From NCBI GenBank assembly GCA_017514845.1, contig JAFWIM010000157.1, positions 1-40,316 of the forward strand: DNA of 40,316 bases. Reading direction: 5' to 3'. The notes below the pieces were generated by a model, which was given only the letters and a program-made list of their open reading frames with translations, did not search any database and had not been told where the DNA came from. Of this stretch, positions 32,963 through 39,508 are shown one piece after another. The stretch's first letter is position 1. Each line of letters starts with the position of its first letter. The stretch is from Lachnospiraceae bacterium. Lineage in GTDB: Bacteria > Bacillota > Clostridia > Lachnospirales > Lachnospiraceae. The position numbers and the translations under genes are program-made.

Positions 32963-33601
32963 GTGAACAAGTTGTTTGATGCCGACAATAAATTGAACCG
33001 CTTTCTGGCCAAGGTGTTCGACTGTGGTATTCTGTCAGTCCTATGGATCATATGTAGTATTCCGGTCTTCACGATGGGAGCGTCGACGATTGCCATGTAC
33101 ACTGTCACCCTTAAGATGGTGAAAAATGAGGAAGGGGCAATTGCCCGGAGCTTTTTTAAGGCTTTCAGGGAAAACTTCAGGCAGTCCGTCCCGGTGACTC
33201 TGATCGGTATTGGAGTATATACGGTGCTGATCATCGATTATTTAGTTGTCAGGGGTGCTTCGGCAGGAAGGATATTGCCCGGGATTGTGTGCGCGGCGGC
33301 GCTTTTATTTACTGCGGTCTACTCATATGTATGCCCGCTTCTTGCCATGTTCGACAACACTGTTAAAAACACATTCAGTAATGCCTGGAAACTGGCAGTC
33401 CTGAACCCGCTGGAGACAGGTATGTTCGTCATCCTGAATATCGGTCCTCATATCTATTTTTATCTGAGACCGGACCATTTCTTAGTGATACTGCCTATGT
33501 GGTTCCTTCTGGGACCCGGCGGACTCGCGTATATCATGTCAATATATTTCAGAAAGATATTCGACAAACTGATACCGAAAGAAAAAGGAGAAAATGAGTA
33601 A
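32963..33601 (+). CDS. YesL/DUF624 family membrane protein
   Basis: A 212-residue integral membrane protein. The opening (LNRFLAKVFDCGILSVLWIICSIPVFTMGASTIAMYTV) with the conserved IPVFTxGxS element is typical of the DUF624 family, whose members often sit by carbohydrate uptake genes and have no defined activity. About five hydrophobic segments are seen. GTG 32963 is the start, preceded by AGGAGGG at 32949-32955. The end overlaps the start of the Nudix gene by 8 nt, so the two are one operon. Confidence 0.85.
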   Translation: MNKLFDADNKLNRFLAKVFDCGILSVLWIICSIPVFTMGASTIAMYTVTLKMVKNEEGAIARSFFKAFRENFRQSVPVTLIGIGVYTVLIIDYLVVRGASAGRILPGIVCAAALLFTAVYSYVCPLLAMFDNTVKNTFSNAWKLAVLNPLETGMFVILNIGPHIYFYLRPDHFLVILPMWFLLGPGGLAYIMSIYFRKIFDKLIPKEKGENE

Positions 33602-34226
33602 GATGAGCAGGAACAGTCATATTAAATATGTTGAGCGTCAGACAGACAACAGATTTCTCAACATGTATCATCTTGGTTTCGAGGATCGCGAGGGGAATCC
33701 GAGGGATTATTATTTCTGCACCCGTAATTCAGAGGATAAACTCAAGATAAAGACCCATGATCTGACGCCGGAAGGTATCTGCATCTACGCAATCACCATG
33801 GAGGAACATCCTCGGTTGGTCGTCGAGCGTGAATACAGATTCCCGGTCGACGAGATGATCTATCAGCTCCCTGCGGGACTCATAGACCCGGGTGAGACAC
33901 CGGGTGAGGCAGCAAAGCGCGAGATGCGCGAGGAGACCGGGTTTGAGTTCACGGAATATACCGGGGGCGAAGCTTTCTGCCGCAGACCGTTCTTTCTTGC
34001 ACCGGGATTCACTGATGAGCCGGGCAATGCAGTATTCGGCCGTGTGAAAGCCAACGTGGGGTGTGAGCTTGAATCGACTGAGTGGATAGAGGTCATTCTC
34101 GCCGATAAGGCGGAGGTCAGGAGGATCCTTGCCGAAGAAAAGCTCTCGCTCAGAGCAGCGTTTCTGATGATGCAGTTCCTTGCAATGCCGGATGATGACC
34201 CGTTCCGGTTCCTTGAATGTAGGTGA
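33594..34226 (+). CDS. Nudix hydrolase, ADP-ribose pyrophosphatase-like
   Basis: A 210-residue cytoplasmic hydrolase. The Nudix box is complete as GLIDPGETPGEAAKREMREETGF, binding divalent metal. The preceding VEREYRFPVDEMIYQLPAG is typical of the ADP-sugar pyrophosphatase group. The N-terminal YYFCTRN strand region supports that group. The substrate is inferred, not shown. AAAGGAG precedes ATG 33594. No terminator separates it from the convergent XRE gene 3 nt beyond. Confidence 0.87.
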   Translation: MSKMSRNSHIKYVERQTDNRFLNMYHLGFEDREGNPRDYYFCTRNSEDKLKIKTHDLTPEGICIYAITMEEHPRLVVEREYRFPVDEMIYQLPAGLIDPGETPGEAAKREMREETGFEFTEYTGGEAFCRRPFFLAPGFTDEPGNAVFGRVKANVGCELESTEWIEVILADKAEVRRILAEEKLSLRAAFLMMQFLAMPDDDPFRFLECR

Positions 34227-34229
34227 AGA

Positions 34230-34631
34230 TTACTTCTGTAATGTGTCATCCTCAAAGCTATACGGAGTGTCTTTTATCCTGTCGCTGATGCTTTTTAAGT
34301 AAGATTTAAATATCTGCCTTGACTGCGGGGGTAATTTCACATATTCTTGAATTATAGCTGTTTTCAGAGGATCAAGTCCATATTCGGCGCTTAATCTCAT
34401 AATCAGATCTCCGTGCTGAGGGATGTGCATATTTCCTGAGCCGGACATCAGCCACTTTTCGTTTACTCTGAACTCTCTGCAGATTGACCGCAACATCTGG
34501 TCACTCAGAGAGTTCACTTTATTTTCAACTTTTGAGACAGCTACTTTGCTGACTCCGAGTCTCTTTCCAAAACTTTCCTGTGTAAGATTAGCTTCTTTTC
34601 TGATGATTTTAACTCTGTCTCCCGGCTCCAT
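34230..34631 (-). CDS. XRE-family transcriptional regulator
   Basis: A 133-residue protein with an N-terminal helix-turn-helix: GDRVKIIRKEANLTQESFGKRLGVSKVAVSKVENKVNSL, followed by RVNEKWLMSGSGNM, the pattern of phage-type Cro/C1 repressors. The helical C-terminal part (LKTAIIQEYVKLPPQSRQIFKSYLKSI) may serve for dimerisation. AAAGGGA precedes the ATG with first base 34631. An upstream ATG in frame lacks an SD. It is divergent from the small gene at 34968, and its likely targets are in the 340-nt gap. Confidence 0.9.
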   Translation of the reverse strand: MEPGDRVKIIRKEANLTQESFGKRLGVSKVAVSKVENKVNSLSDQMLRSICREFRVNEKWLMSGSGNMHIPQHGDLIMRLSAEYGLDPLKTAIIQEYVKLPPQSRQIFKSYLKSISDRIKDTPYSFEDDTLQK

Positions 34632-34663
34632 GTGATCCCTTTCTCCATAAAACATGTATTCCT

Positions 34664-34706
34664 AATCTCAAGCCGAACCTGTGTCGGTCTTGAGATTCTT
34701 TTTTTA
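34664..34706 (+). terminator. Terminator-like hairpin beyond the XRE gene
   Basis: The stem AATCTCAAG / CTTGAGATT (34664-34672 and 34689-34697), with an inner CCGA/TCGG pair, is followed by CTTTTTTT on the plus strand. It is the first good terminator downstream of the DUF624-Nudix operon, so that transcript would run antisense through the whole XRE gene. On the minus strand it would be a hairpin in the XRE leader. Confidence 0.6.
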
Positions 34707-34711
34707 TTTAC

Positions 34712-34825
34712 GAAACCATATGGTACAAGAATGAAAAAGGTCAGCGGTACAGCATTTATGATGAAAGAAAATTGGGTCAGGTGCTGTTCAAAATGGATTT
34801 CGAATATACGTTTAAATTACCATAA
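34712..34825 (+). pseudogene. Possible gene fragment, 37 sense codons without start
   Basis: One frame reads ETIWYKNEKGQRYSIYDERK followed by LGQVLFKMDFEYTFKLP and a stop. Its composition is protein-like, in contrast to the other frames, but it has no start codon and begins right after a terminator. It may be the C-terminal remnant of a lost gene. I recognise no family. It could also be chance. Confidence 0.2.
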
Positions 34826-34873
34826 ATTAGTTTAGTTAGCAATGATTTGGTAATAGAGAAGAAGACGATGTTG

Positions 34874-34902
34874 TTGACAAAGTATACTAGATTAACTAAT
34901 AT
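34874..34902 (+). promoter_or_regulatory. Strong promoter of the small gene at 34968
   Basis: A perfect -35 TTGACA (34874-34879) and TAATAT (34897-34902) are separated by 17 bp. The ATTAGTT motif occurs near 34825 and inverted within the spacer and -10, a possible site for the neighbouring XRE protein. Confidence 0.65.
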
Positions 34903-34967
34903 GTAAACGATATTTACTTGGCAACGAAAAACAGTTCGTCTGTTTTATCCACTTATGGGAGGGGATT

Positions 34968-35135
34968 GTGGACATCAATAATTCTTATATTACCGAGGTA
35001 GAAGATTCAGAAAAAGAAATTACGGAAATCATCAATGAATTAAAAAAACTTGACTCCTCACAGCTGTCAAATGTGTTGGGTATCGTCAAAGAAATAAGGC
35101 GCGGAGATGGGGAAAATTTGGATACAGATAAATAA
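34968..35135 (+). CDS. Small helical protein of 55 residues, function unknown
   Basis: GTG 34968 follows GGGAGGGG and reads MDINNSYITEVEDSEKEITE, then IINELKKLDSSQLSNVLGIVKEIRRG and a short polar tail, ending with TAA at 35133-35135. The charge pattern suggests one or two amphipathic helices. The ELKKLDSSQLSNVLGIVKEI part resembles C-terminal helical tails of XRE-type regulators, which is only an impression. It has a strong promoter and good SD. It lies opposite an XRE repressor and upstream of the GDPD exoprotein, 72 nt before its start, so all three may form one regulatory unit. Confidence 0.6.
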   Translation: MDINNSYITEVEDSEKEITEIINELKKLDSSQLSNVLGIVKEIRRGDGENLDTDK

Positions 35136-35207
35136 TACCGGGTACGTGTGGGCACACTTAAGCACCGGAAGAGTTGGTTAAAAACCATCGAAGGGAGAAG
35201 TCAAGTT

Positions 35208-37622
35208 TTGAGAAGTTATATTAAATTAGCACTGAAACTTTTTATCATATGCAGTATATTCATATGCAGTGCCGGAAAGCTTTATGCTGAGGAGCAAAGT
35301 GGCTCGTTCTTTGAAGAAACGCTCATGACGGAGTCATTTGCGGAAGCGGCGGAAGTGGAGAATTTTGATGAGGAAGCGGAATCAGGCGGTCTGGCTGCGC
35401 ACGACACTGGTGTGGCAAACGCAGATCCTGAAAAGATACCGGACAGCACGCTAGATACAACTCCGGACATCGATTCTCTGACGGAAGAGAGTTTCATCAC
35501 TGAAGATGCAGAAAGCGCTGAAATATCAGAGGAAGATTCCACCGAACAATCTGATGAGATTTTTGCTGATCCGATTGAAGACAGTTATATTGACGATATA
35601 AATGACACGGGCAACGAAGAATTATCCGGTGCTTCAGGGTATGTGTTGAATATTATATGGCTTGACGGAGGAAGCAGGCAGTTTTCACTGAGTGACTGCG
35701 GGAGTTTGACCGAGGCGCGGAAGCAGGCCGGGAGTTTACTGCAGAAACTGGGGCTGTCGGACAGATGCACGATTGAAGTGAAAGGAAATGTAATTTACTC
35801 AAAAGTCAAAAATCCGGCACATATTTCTTCAAATATCAGGGCTATTGCTCATATGGGGTTTTGCAAGAATATTCCGGAGAATACACTCTCTTCGATTCGT
35901 ATGGCCGCAGCTGTCGGATTCAGTGAAGTGGAGTTTGATGTCCGCTTTACTAAAGACGGAATTCCGGTGCTTTTGCATGAAGAGATTATTAACAATTATG
36001 GCAGAACGGCAGACGGAAATCTGATTCAAAAAACTATAAATATCAAAAATCTGACCTATAAGGAACTTCAGATGTACGATTTTGGCGTTCAAAGAGGGCA
36101 GATGTGGAAAGGGGAAAAGGCGCCGACGTTAGACAGTGCATTAATGATTTGCGCAAAGAGCGGACTCAGACCGAACCTGGATATTAAGAGCGATGGACGG
36201 ATGACGGAACAAATGCTATGCGGCATTTATTCATTGGTTAAGAAATACAACCTGCAGGGCAGAGTGGTTTATGTGTCAAATGTAATGAGGTACTTAAATG
36301 TGTTCGCCCAAAAAGATCCGGATTCGGACTATACATATTTTGTCCCTGATCCGAAGGAAGGATATATCGATGAGGCGGAAGGACTCAGGAAACGTATACA
36401 CGGTAAACTGTTTATCTTTTTACATGAATGGAAAATTACGGAAGCAGTCGAACGAACCTGCAGATTTCACAGTATACCGATAAGTACAACGGTGGTAGGT
36501 GCTGACCGGATCGCATCACTTGATAAATGGGTCAAAGCAATCAACGTATATTATATTCTTCCGGAAAAGGTCATTAATGAAGCAAGTAAGAGACAAAAGA
36601 ATTCCGTGATTTCTTATGACGGCGATGTGAGAATTGACAGGAATTATCGCATATACGCATCACGAAATTGCGGTTTCAGCGCGCATATAAAAAACGGAAC
36701 TGCGGGATCACGGGTTGTTATGTGGGATGGAAGCGGAAGGGGAGAACTGAATGATTTCAGATTCGAGCCTGTATCCGAAAATATGTATCGGATCATATCA
36801 ACAGATTGTATGCTTGCCCTTTCAACTGATGCGGCCTCTTCGGAGATTGTACTTCGTCTGCCTTCAGATGAGCCGGAGCAGATGTGGCTGATACAGCAGA
36901 ACCCGAACAGAACTTATACATTTATCAATGCCTTTGACGGAAGATCGCTTCATGCAAATATTGGAATTACACAGGGAGATGTCCTTATAGCAGCTGAGAA
37001 GGACCAATCTTCCACCGAAGAGTTTTTCCTGTCGCTTTCTTCGACCGAGATGCCGGGCGGTAAAGTGGGAGATACGCGCAAGTATTGGGATGTGAGAGAT
37101 TCGGCTCATCCTTACTATACAGCTGTTTACTGGGCGTCATGGAGAGGAATCACGAAGGGCTTCCCTGACGGAAGTTTTGGCCTCAATACGCCTTGTACGA
37201 GAGGACAAGCCCTGATGTTCCTGTGGAGATATGCGGGAAAACCGGCCCCGAAAGCAGTCTCAAAGAGTCCGTTCAAAGATGTTGCAAAGACTCAAGTGTT
37301 TTACAATGCGATTCTCTGGGCTTCTCAGAAGGGTATTACAAAGGGATATTCTGATGGGACATTCGGCGTCGACCGCAACGTGAGTCGGGGCGAGTTCATG
37401 ATGTTCCTTTGGAGACTTAAGGGCAAGCCGGCTCCGAAGGCAGTATCTGTCAGCACGTTCAGGGATGTACCAAAGAGACATGTCTTTTACAATGCAATCC
37501 TCTGGGGTGCTCAGAAGAGGATTACGACGGGGTATACTTCGGGAGAGAAAAAAGGAACCTTTGGAATCGATGAGAACTGTACGCGAGGCCAGATAGTGAC
37601 CTTCCTGTATCGACTGAAGTAG
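35208..37622 (+). CDS. Secreted GDPD-like protein with beta-trefoil and three SLH-like repeats
   Basis: About 804 residues. TTG 35208 has AAGGGAG 10 nt upstream and gives a good signal peptide (MRSYIKLALKLFIICSIFICSAGKLYA). GTG 35148 in the same frame is an alternative. After an acidic spacer the glycerophosphodiester phosphodiesterase-like domain spans about 210-440: AHMGFCKNIPENT, EFDVRFTKDGIPVLLHEE, NLDIK. The usual HRG is HMG (Met216) and the usual HD is HE. Residues about 476-610 look like a ricin-type beta-trefoil. Three SLH-like repeats end the protein. Base composition is more AT-rich than neighbours. Confidence 0.85.
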   Translation: MRSYIKLALKLFIICSIFICSAGKLYAEEQSGSFFEETLMTESFAEAAEVENFDEEAESGGLAAHDTGVANADPEKIPDSTLDTTPDIDSLTEESFITEDAESAEISEEDSTEQSDEIFADPIEDSYIDDINDTGNEELSGASGYVLNIIWLDGGSRQFSLSDCGSLTEARKQAGSLLQKLGLSDRCTIEVKGNVIYSKVKNPAHISSNIRAIAHMGFCKNIPENTLSSIRMAAAVGFSEVEFDVRFTKDGIPVLLHEEIINNYGRTADGNLIQKTINIKNLTYKELQMYDFGVQRGQMWKGEKAPTLDSALMICAKSGLRPNLDIKSDGRMTEQMLCGIYSLVKKYNLQGRVVYVSNVMRYLNVFAQKDPDSDYTYFVPDPKEGYIDEAEGLRKRIHGKLFIFLHEWKITEAVERTCRFHSIPISTTVVGADRIASLDKWVKAINVYYILPEKVINEASKRQKNSVISYDGDVRIDRNYRIYASRNCGFSAHIKNGTAGSRVVMWDGSGRGELNDFRFEPVSENMYRIISTDCMLALSTDAASSEIVLRLPSDEPEQMWLIQQNPNRTYTFINAFDGRSLHANIGITQGDVLIAAEKDQSSTEEFFLSLSSTEMPGGKVGDTRKYWDVRDSAHPYYTAVYWASWRGITKGFPDGSFGLNTPCTRGQALMFLWRYAGKPAPKAVSKSPFKDVAKTQVFYNAILWASQKGITKGYSDGTFGVDRNVSRGEFMMFLWRLKGKPAPKAVSVSTFRDVPKRHVFYNAILWGAQKRITTGYTSGEKKGTFGIDENCTRGQIVTFLYRLK

Positions 37623-37664
37623 CTATATGGCTTGGGCTCATACCCGATGAAAAAAGAGGAAAAC

Positions 37665-37707
37665 AAAACCCCGATTATGCTGATAAACTCAGCATTGTCG
37701 GGGTTTT
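37665..37707. terminator. Bidirectional terminator between the GDPD gene and the tRNA cluster
   Basis: AAAACCCCGA and ATGCTGA pair with TCAGCAT and TCGGGGTTTT around a small loop, with one bulge. T and A runs flank both sides. It lies 6 nt from the 3' end of tRNA-Leu on the minus strand, so it can end both converging transcripts. Confidence 0.85.
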
Positions 37708-37712
37708 CTTTC

Positions 37713-37796
37713 TGCCGGCAGCCGGACTCGAACCGGCACGGATGTTACTCCGAGGGATTTTAAGTCCCTTGCGTCTGCCAATTTCGCCATGCCGGC
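37713..37796 (-). tRNA. tRNA-Leu (anticodon UAA)
   Basis: Acceptor stem GCCGGCA / TGCCGGC with discriminator A. Anticodon loop CTTAAAA gives TAA. A long variable arm is present. Class II, 84 nt, no encoded CCA. Last of four tRNAs in the cluster. Confidence 0.95.
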
Positions 37797-37837
37797 GCAG
37801 CTACTAATGAAAAGAGCCGGGCTTTTGCCCAGCCCTA

Positions 37838-37911
37838 CGACTCTGAAGGGACTCGAACCCTCGACCTCCGCCGTGACAGGGCGGCGTACTAACCAACTGT
37901 ACCACAGAGCC
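37838..37911 (-). tRNA. tRNA-Asp (anticodon GUC)
   Basis: Acceptor stem GGCTCTG / CAGAGTC, where one G-T pair is accepted, with discriminator G. Anticodon loop CTGTCAC gives GTC. T arm GGGTTCGAGTCCC. 74 nt. Confidence 0.94.
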
Positions 37912-37970
37912 AGATATTTTCTGAAGCTTCCCTGCCTACCTCCGGGCGGTTAGCCCGGCCAGGCAGCGAA

Positions 37971-38044
37971 TGGATCTTCAGGGACTTGAACCCCGGACCG
38001 ATCGGTTATGAGCCGACTGCTCTAACCAACTGAGCTAAAGATCC
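37971..38044 (-). tRNA. tRNA with anticodon CAU (elongator Met or Ile2)
   Basis: Acceptor stem GGATCTT / AAGATCC with discriminator A. Anticodon loop CTCATAA gives CAT. T arm GGGGTTCAAGTCCCT. The body (TAGCTCAGTTGGTTAGAGCA) and the CTCATAA loop resemble the Bacillus Ile2 tRNA, whose C34 is changed to lysidine, at least as much as elongator Met. It is not an initiator, because the three G-C pairs in the anticodon stem are absent. 74 nt. Confidence 0.88.
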
Positions 38045-38070
38045 AGGGGATGAAGATGAACTTCATCGAG

Positions 38071-38142
38071 CTCCCCGAGTAGGGCTCGAACCTACAACAA
38101 CTCGGTTAACAGCCGAGTGCTCTACCATTGAGCTATCGAGGA
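38071..38142 (-). tRNA. tRNA-Asn (anticodon GUU)
   Basis: Acceptor stem TCCTCGA / TCGGGGA with one G-T pair and discriminator G. Anticodon loop CTGTTAA gives GTT. T arm AGGTTCGAGCCCT. 72 nt. First of the cluster order Asn, CAU, Asp, Leu. Confidence 0.94.
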
Positions 38143-38167
38143 ATTTTTATACAATTCGTACTTATCT

Positions 38168-38196
38168 ATAGTAACAGATAAACGCACTTTCGGCAA
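38168..38196 (-). promoter_or_regulatory. Promoter of the tRNA cluster
   Basis: On the minus strand TTGCCG (38196-38191) and TACTAT (38173-38168) are separated by 17 bp, about 25 nt before tRNA-Asn. Confidence 0.5.
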
Positions 38197-38283
38197 GTGC
38201 TATTTTTATCATTTTTATACGGTCTCTGGTATAATCTCAGACTTGCCCATAAAATCACCTGCCTGCGCATCATCGCGGAGCGT

Positions 38284-38317
38284 TTATCTCAGTGGGGGAA
38301 GACCCCCACTAAGATAA
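38284..38317. repeat. GGGGG/CCCCC hairpin related to one at 22358
   Basis: A 15-bp stem TTATCTCAGTGGGGG / CCCCCACTAAGATAA has one mismatch and an AAGA loop. The core CTCAGTGGGGG recurs at 22356-22365. Both copies lie just past the 3' end of a minus-strand gene. Confidence 0.6.
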
Positions 38318-38347
38318 AAAAGACTGCTGCCTGTGACGGCAGCAGCC
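38316..38347 (-). terminator. Terminator of glgD
   Basis: Read on the minus strand, GGCTGCTGCC / GGCAGCAGTC with loop GTCACA and one G-T pair is followed by six T. It lies 25 nt after the glgD stop codon. Confidence 0.85.
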
Positions 38348-38371
38348 TTTGCTTATTATTACCAAATGAGA

Positions 38372-39493
38372 TTAAAGAGTGTCAAGTCTCTTGATGTATC
38401 CCGGATTCTCCGGATCAGCTATGATTTCCTTCGCATGAAGGATGCTTGCGTATTTGTCAACGACCTGGTTCTCGATAACTGTATCCTTGGCGATTGTGAC
38501 TTCGGAGCAGATGACGCTGTTCTTGACTACTGCGCCTTCCTCGATTACAACGCCGCGGCCGATGATGCAGTTCTCAACTGTACCGGCAATAAGAGAGCCG
38601 TTGGAGATGAGAGATTTCTTTACGGAAGCGCCCGGGAGATACTGTGTCGGGCAGGCATCATTGGTTCTTGTGTAGATCGGCCATTTCTCTGTGAACAGGC
38701 TTGATGCTGTCGCATAGTCTGTGAGCTCAAGGTTTGCTCTGAAGTAGGACTTGAAGTCTGTGATTGCTTCGAAGTATCCTTCGTGCTGAATAGCTTTGAT
38801 ATTCAGAGCTTCTGAAGCTGCCTTGTCATTTACGATGTTAAAGAAGTTGTACATCGAAGATGTCTTTTTAGCTTCTTTGATGAGCTCAAGGAACAGATCT
38901 TTCTTCAGGATGTAGCTGTTCATGAAGATGTTCTTGTTGGCTTTTCCGCCGATGTTCGTCTGAATGCTGAGGACGGTCTTCTCGTCGTCGAGCTTCAGAT
39001 ACTCGCAGTTCATGTAAGCGACATCAGCGTTATCTACCTTGTGGTACAGAAGAGTGATGTCAGCGCCGGAAGCGACGTGAGCATCAAGGAGATCCTCATA
39101 GTTCTGAGCAAATACCATATAGGACGGAACAAGGACAACATAGTCGCCAGGTGCTCTTTCGATGACATCTTCATTGTACAGGAAAGAAGCGATATCCGTG
39201 TTGTAGATTTCGTTTACTTCACTCTCGGGTGAGAACAGCAGCTGGATCTTGCCGCGCTTGCTGTTGATACCATAGTGACGGCCTGTGCCGACATGCTCAG
39301 CGAGAGAGCGGGGATTTGCGCCTGCAAGTACCTGAATTCTCTCAATATTGGAATTGCTGAGATTGGAGAGCGGGAAGTCGATCATTCTGTAACGACCGAC
39401 GAATGTAAATGCAGATACAGGGCGGAATGCCTGCATGCCTTCAACTTTAATGCGATTGCCGGAAGTGACAATGCCTAATGCTTTTACTGCCAT
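38372..39493 (-). CDS. glgD: Glucose-1-phosphate adenylyltransferase subunit GlgD
   Basis: A 373-residue regulatory-type subunit of ADP-glucose pyrophosphorylase for glycogen synthesis. The N-terminal nucleotidyltransferase domain lacks the usual GGxGxRL loop (it reads ALGIVTSGNRI...), typical of GlgD compared with GlgC. GRYRMIDFPLSNLSNSNI and the EAITDFKSYFRANLEL region are present. A C-terminal left-handed beta-helix has hexapeptide repeats (LIAGTVENCIIGRGVVIEEGAVVKNSV). AAAGGGGG precedes the ATG with first base 39493. It follows glgC by 15 nt. Confidence 0.94.
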   Translation of the reverse strand: MAVKALGIVTSGNRIKVEGMQAFRPVSAFTFVGRYRMIDFPLSNLSNSNIERIQVLAGANPRSLAEHVGTGRHYGINSKRGKIQLLFSPESEVNEIYNTDIASFLYNEDVIERAPGDYVVLVPSYMVFAQNYEDLLDAHVASGADITLLYHKVDNADVAYMNCEYLKLDDEKTVLSIQTNIGGKANKNIFMNSYILKKDLFLELIKEAKKTSSMYNFFNIVNDKAASEALNIKAIQHEGYFEAITDFKSYFRANLELTDYATASSLFTEKWPIYTRTNDACPTQYLPGASVKKSLISNGSLIAGTVENCIIGRGVVIEEGAVVKNSVICSEVTIAKDTVIENQVVDKYASILHAKEIIADPENPGYIKRLDTL

Positions 39494-39508
39494 TTTATTC
39501 TACCCCCT

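Noticed and set aside
34230-35135. Prophage or toxin-antitoxin module
   Set aside because: No integrase, structural phage gene or toxin-like protein is present. Only an XRE regulator and a small helical protein are seen.
38231-38370. Plus-strand extended -10 (TGGTATAAT) between the tRNA cluster and glgD
   Set aside because: It has no good -35 and no gene or clear RNA follows on that strand before the glgD terminator, so I treat it as chance.
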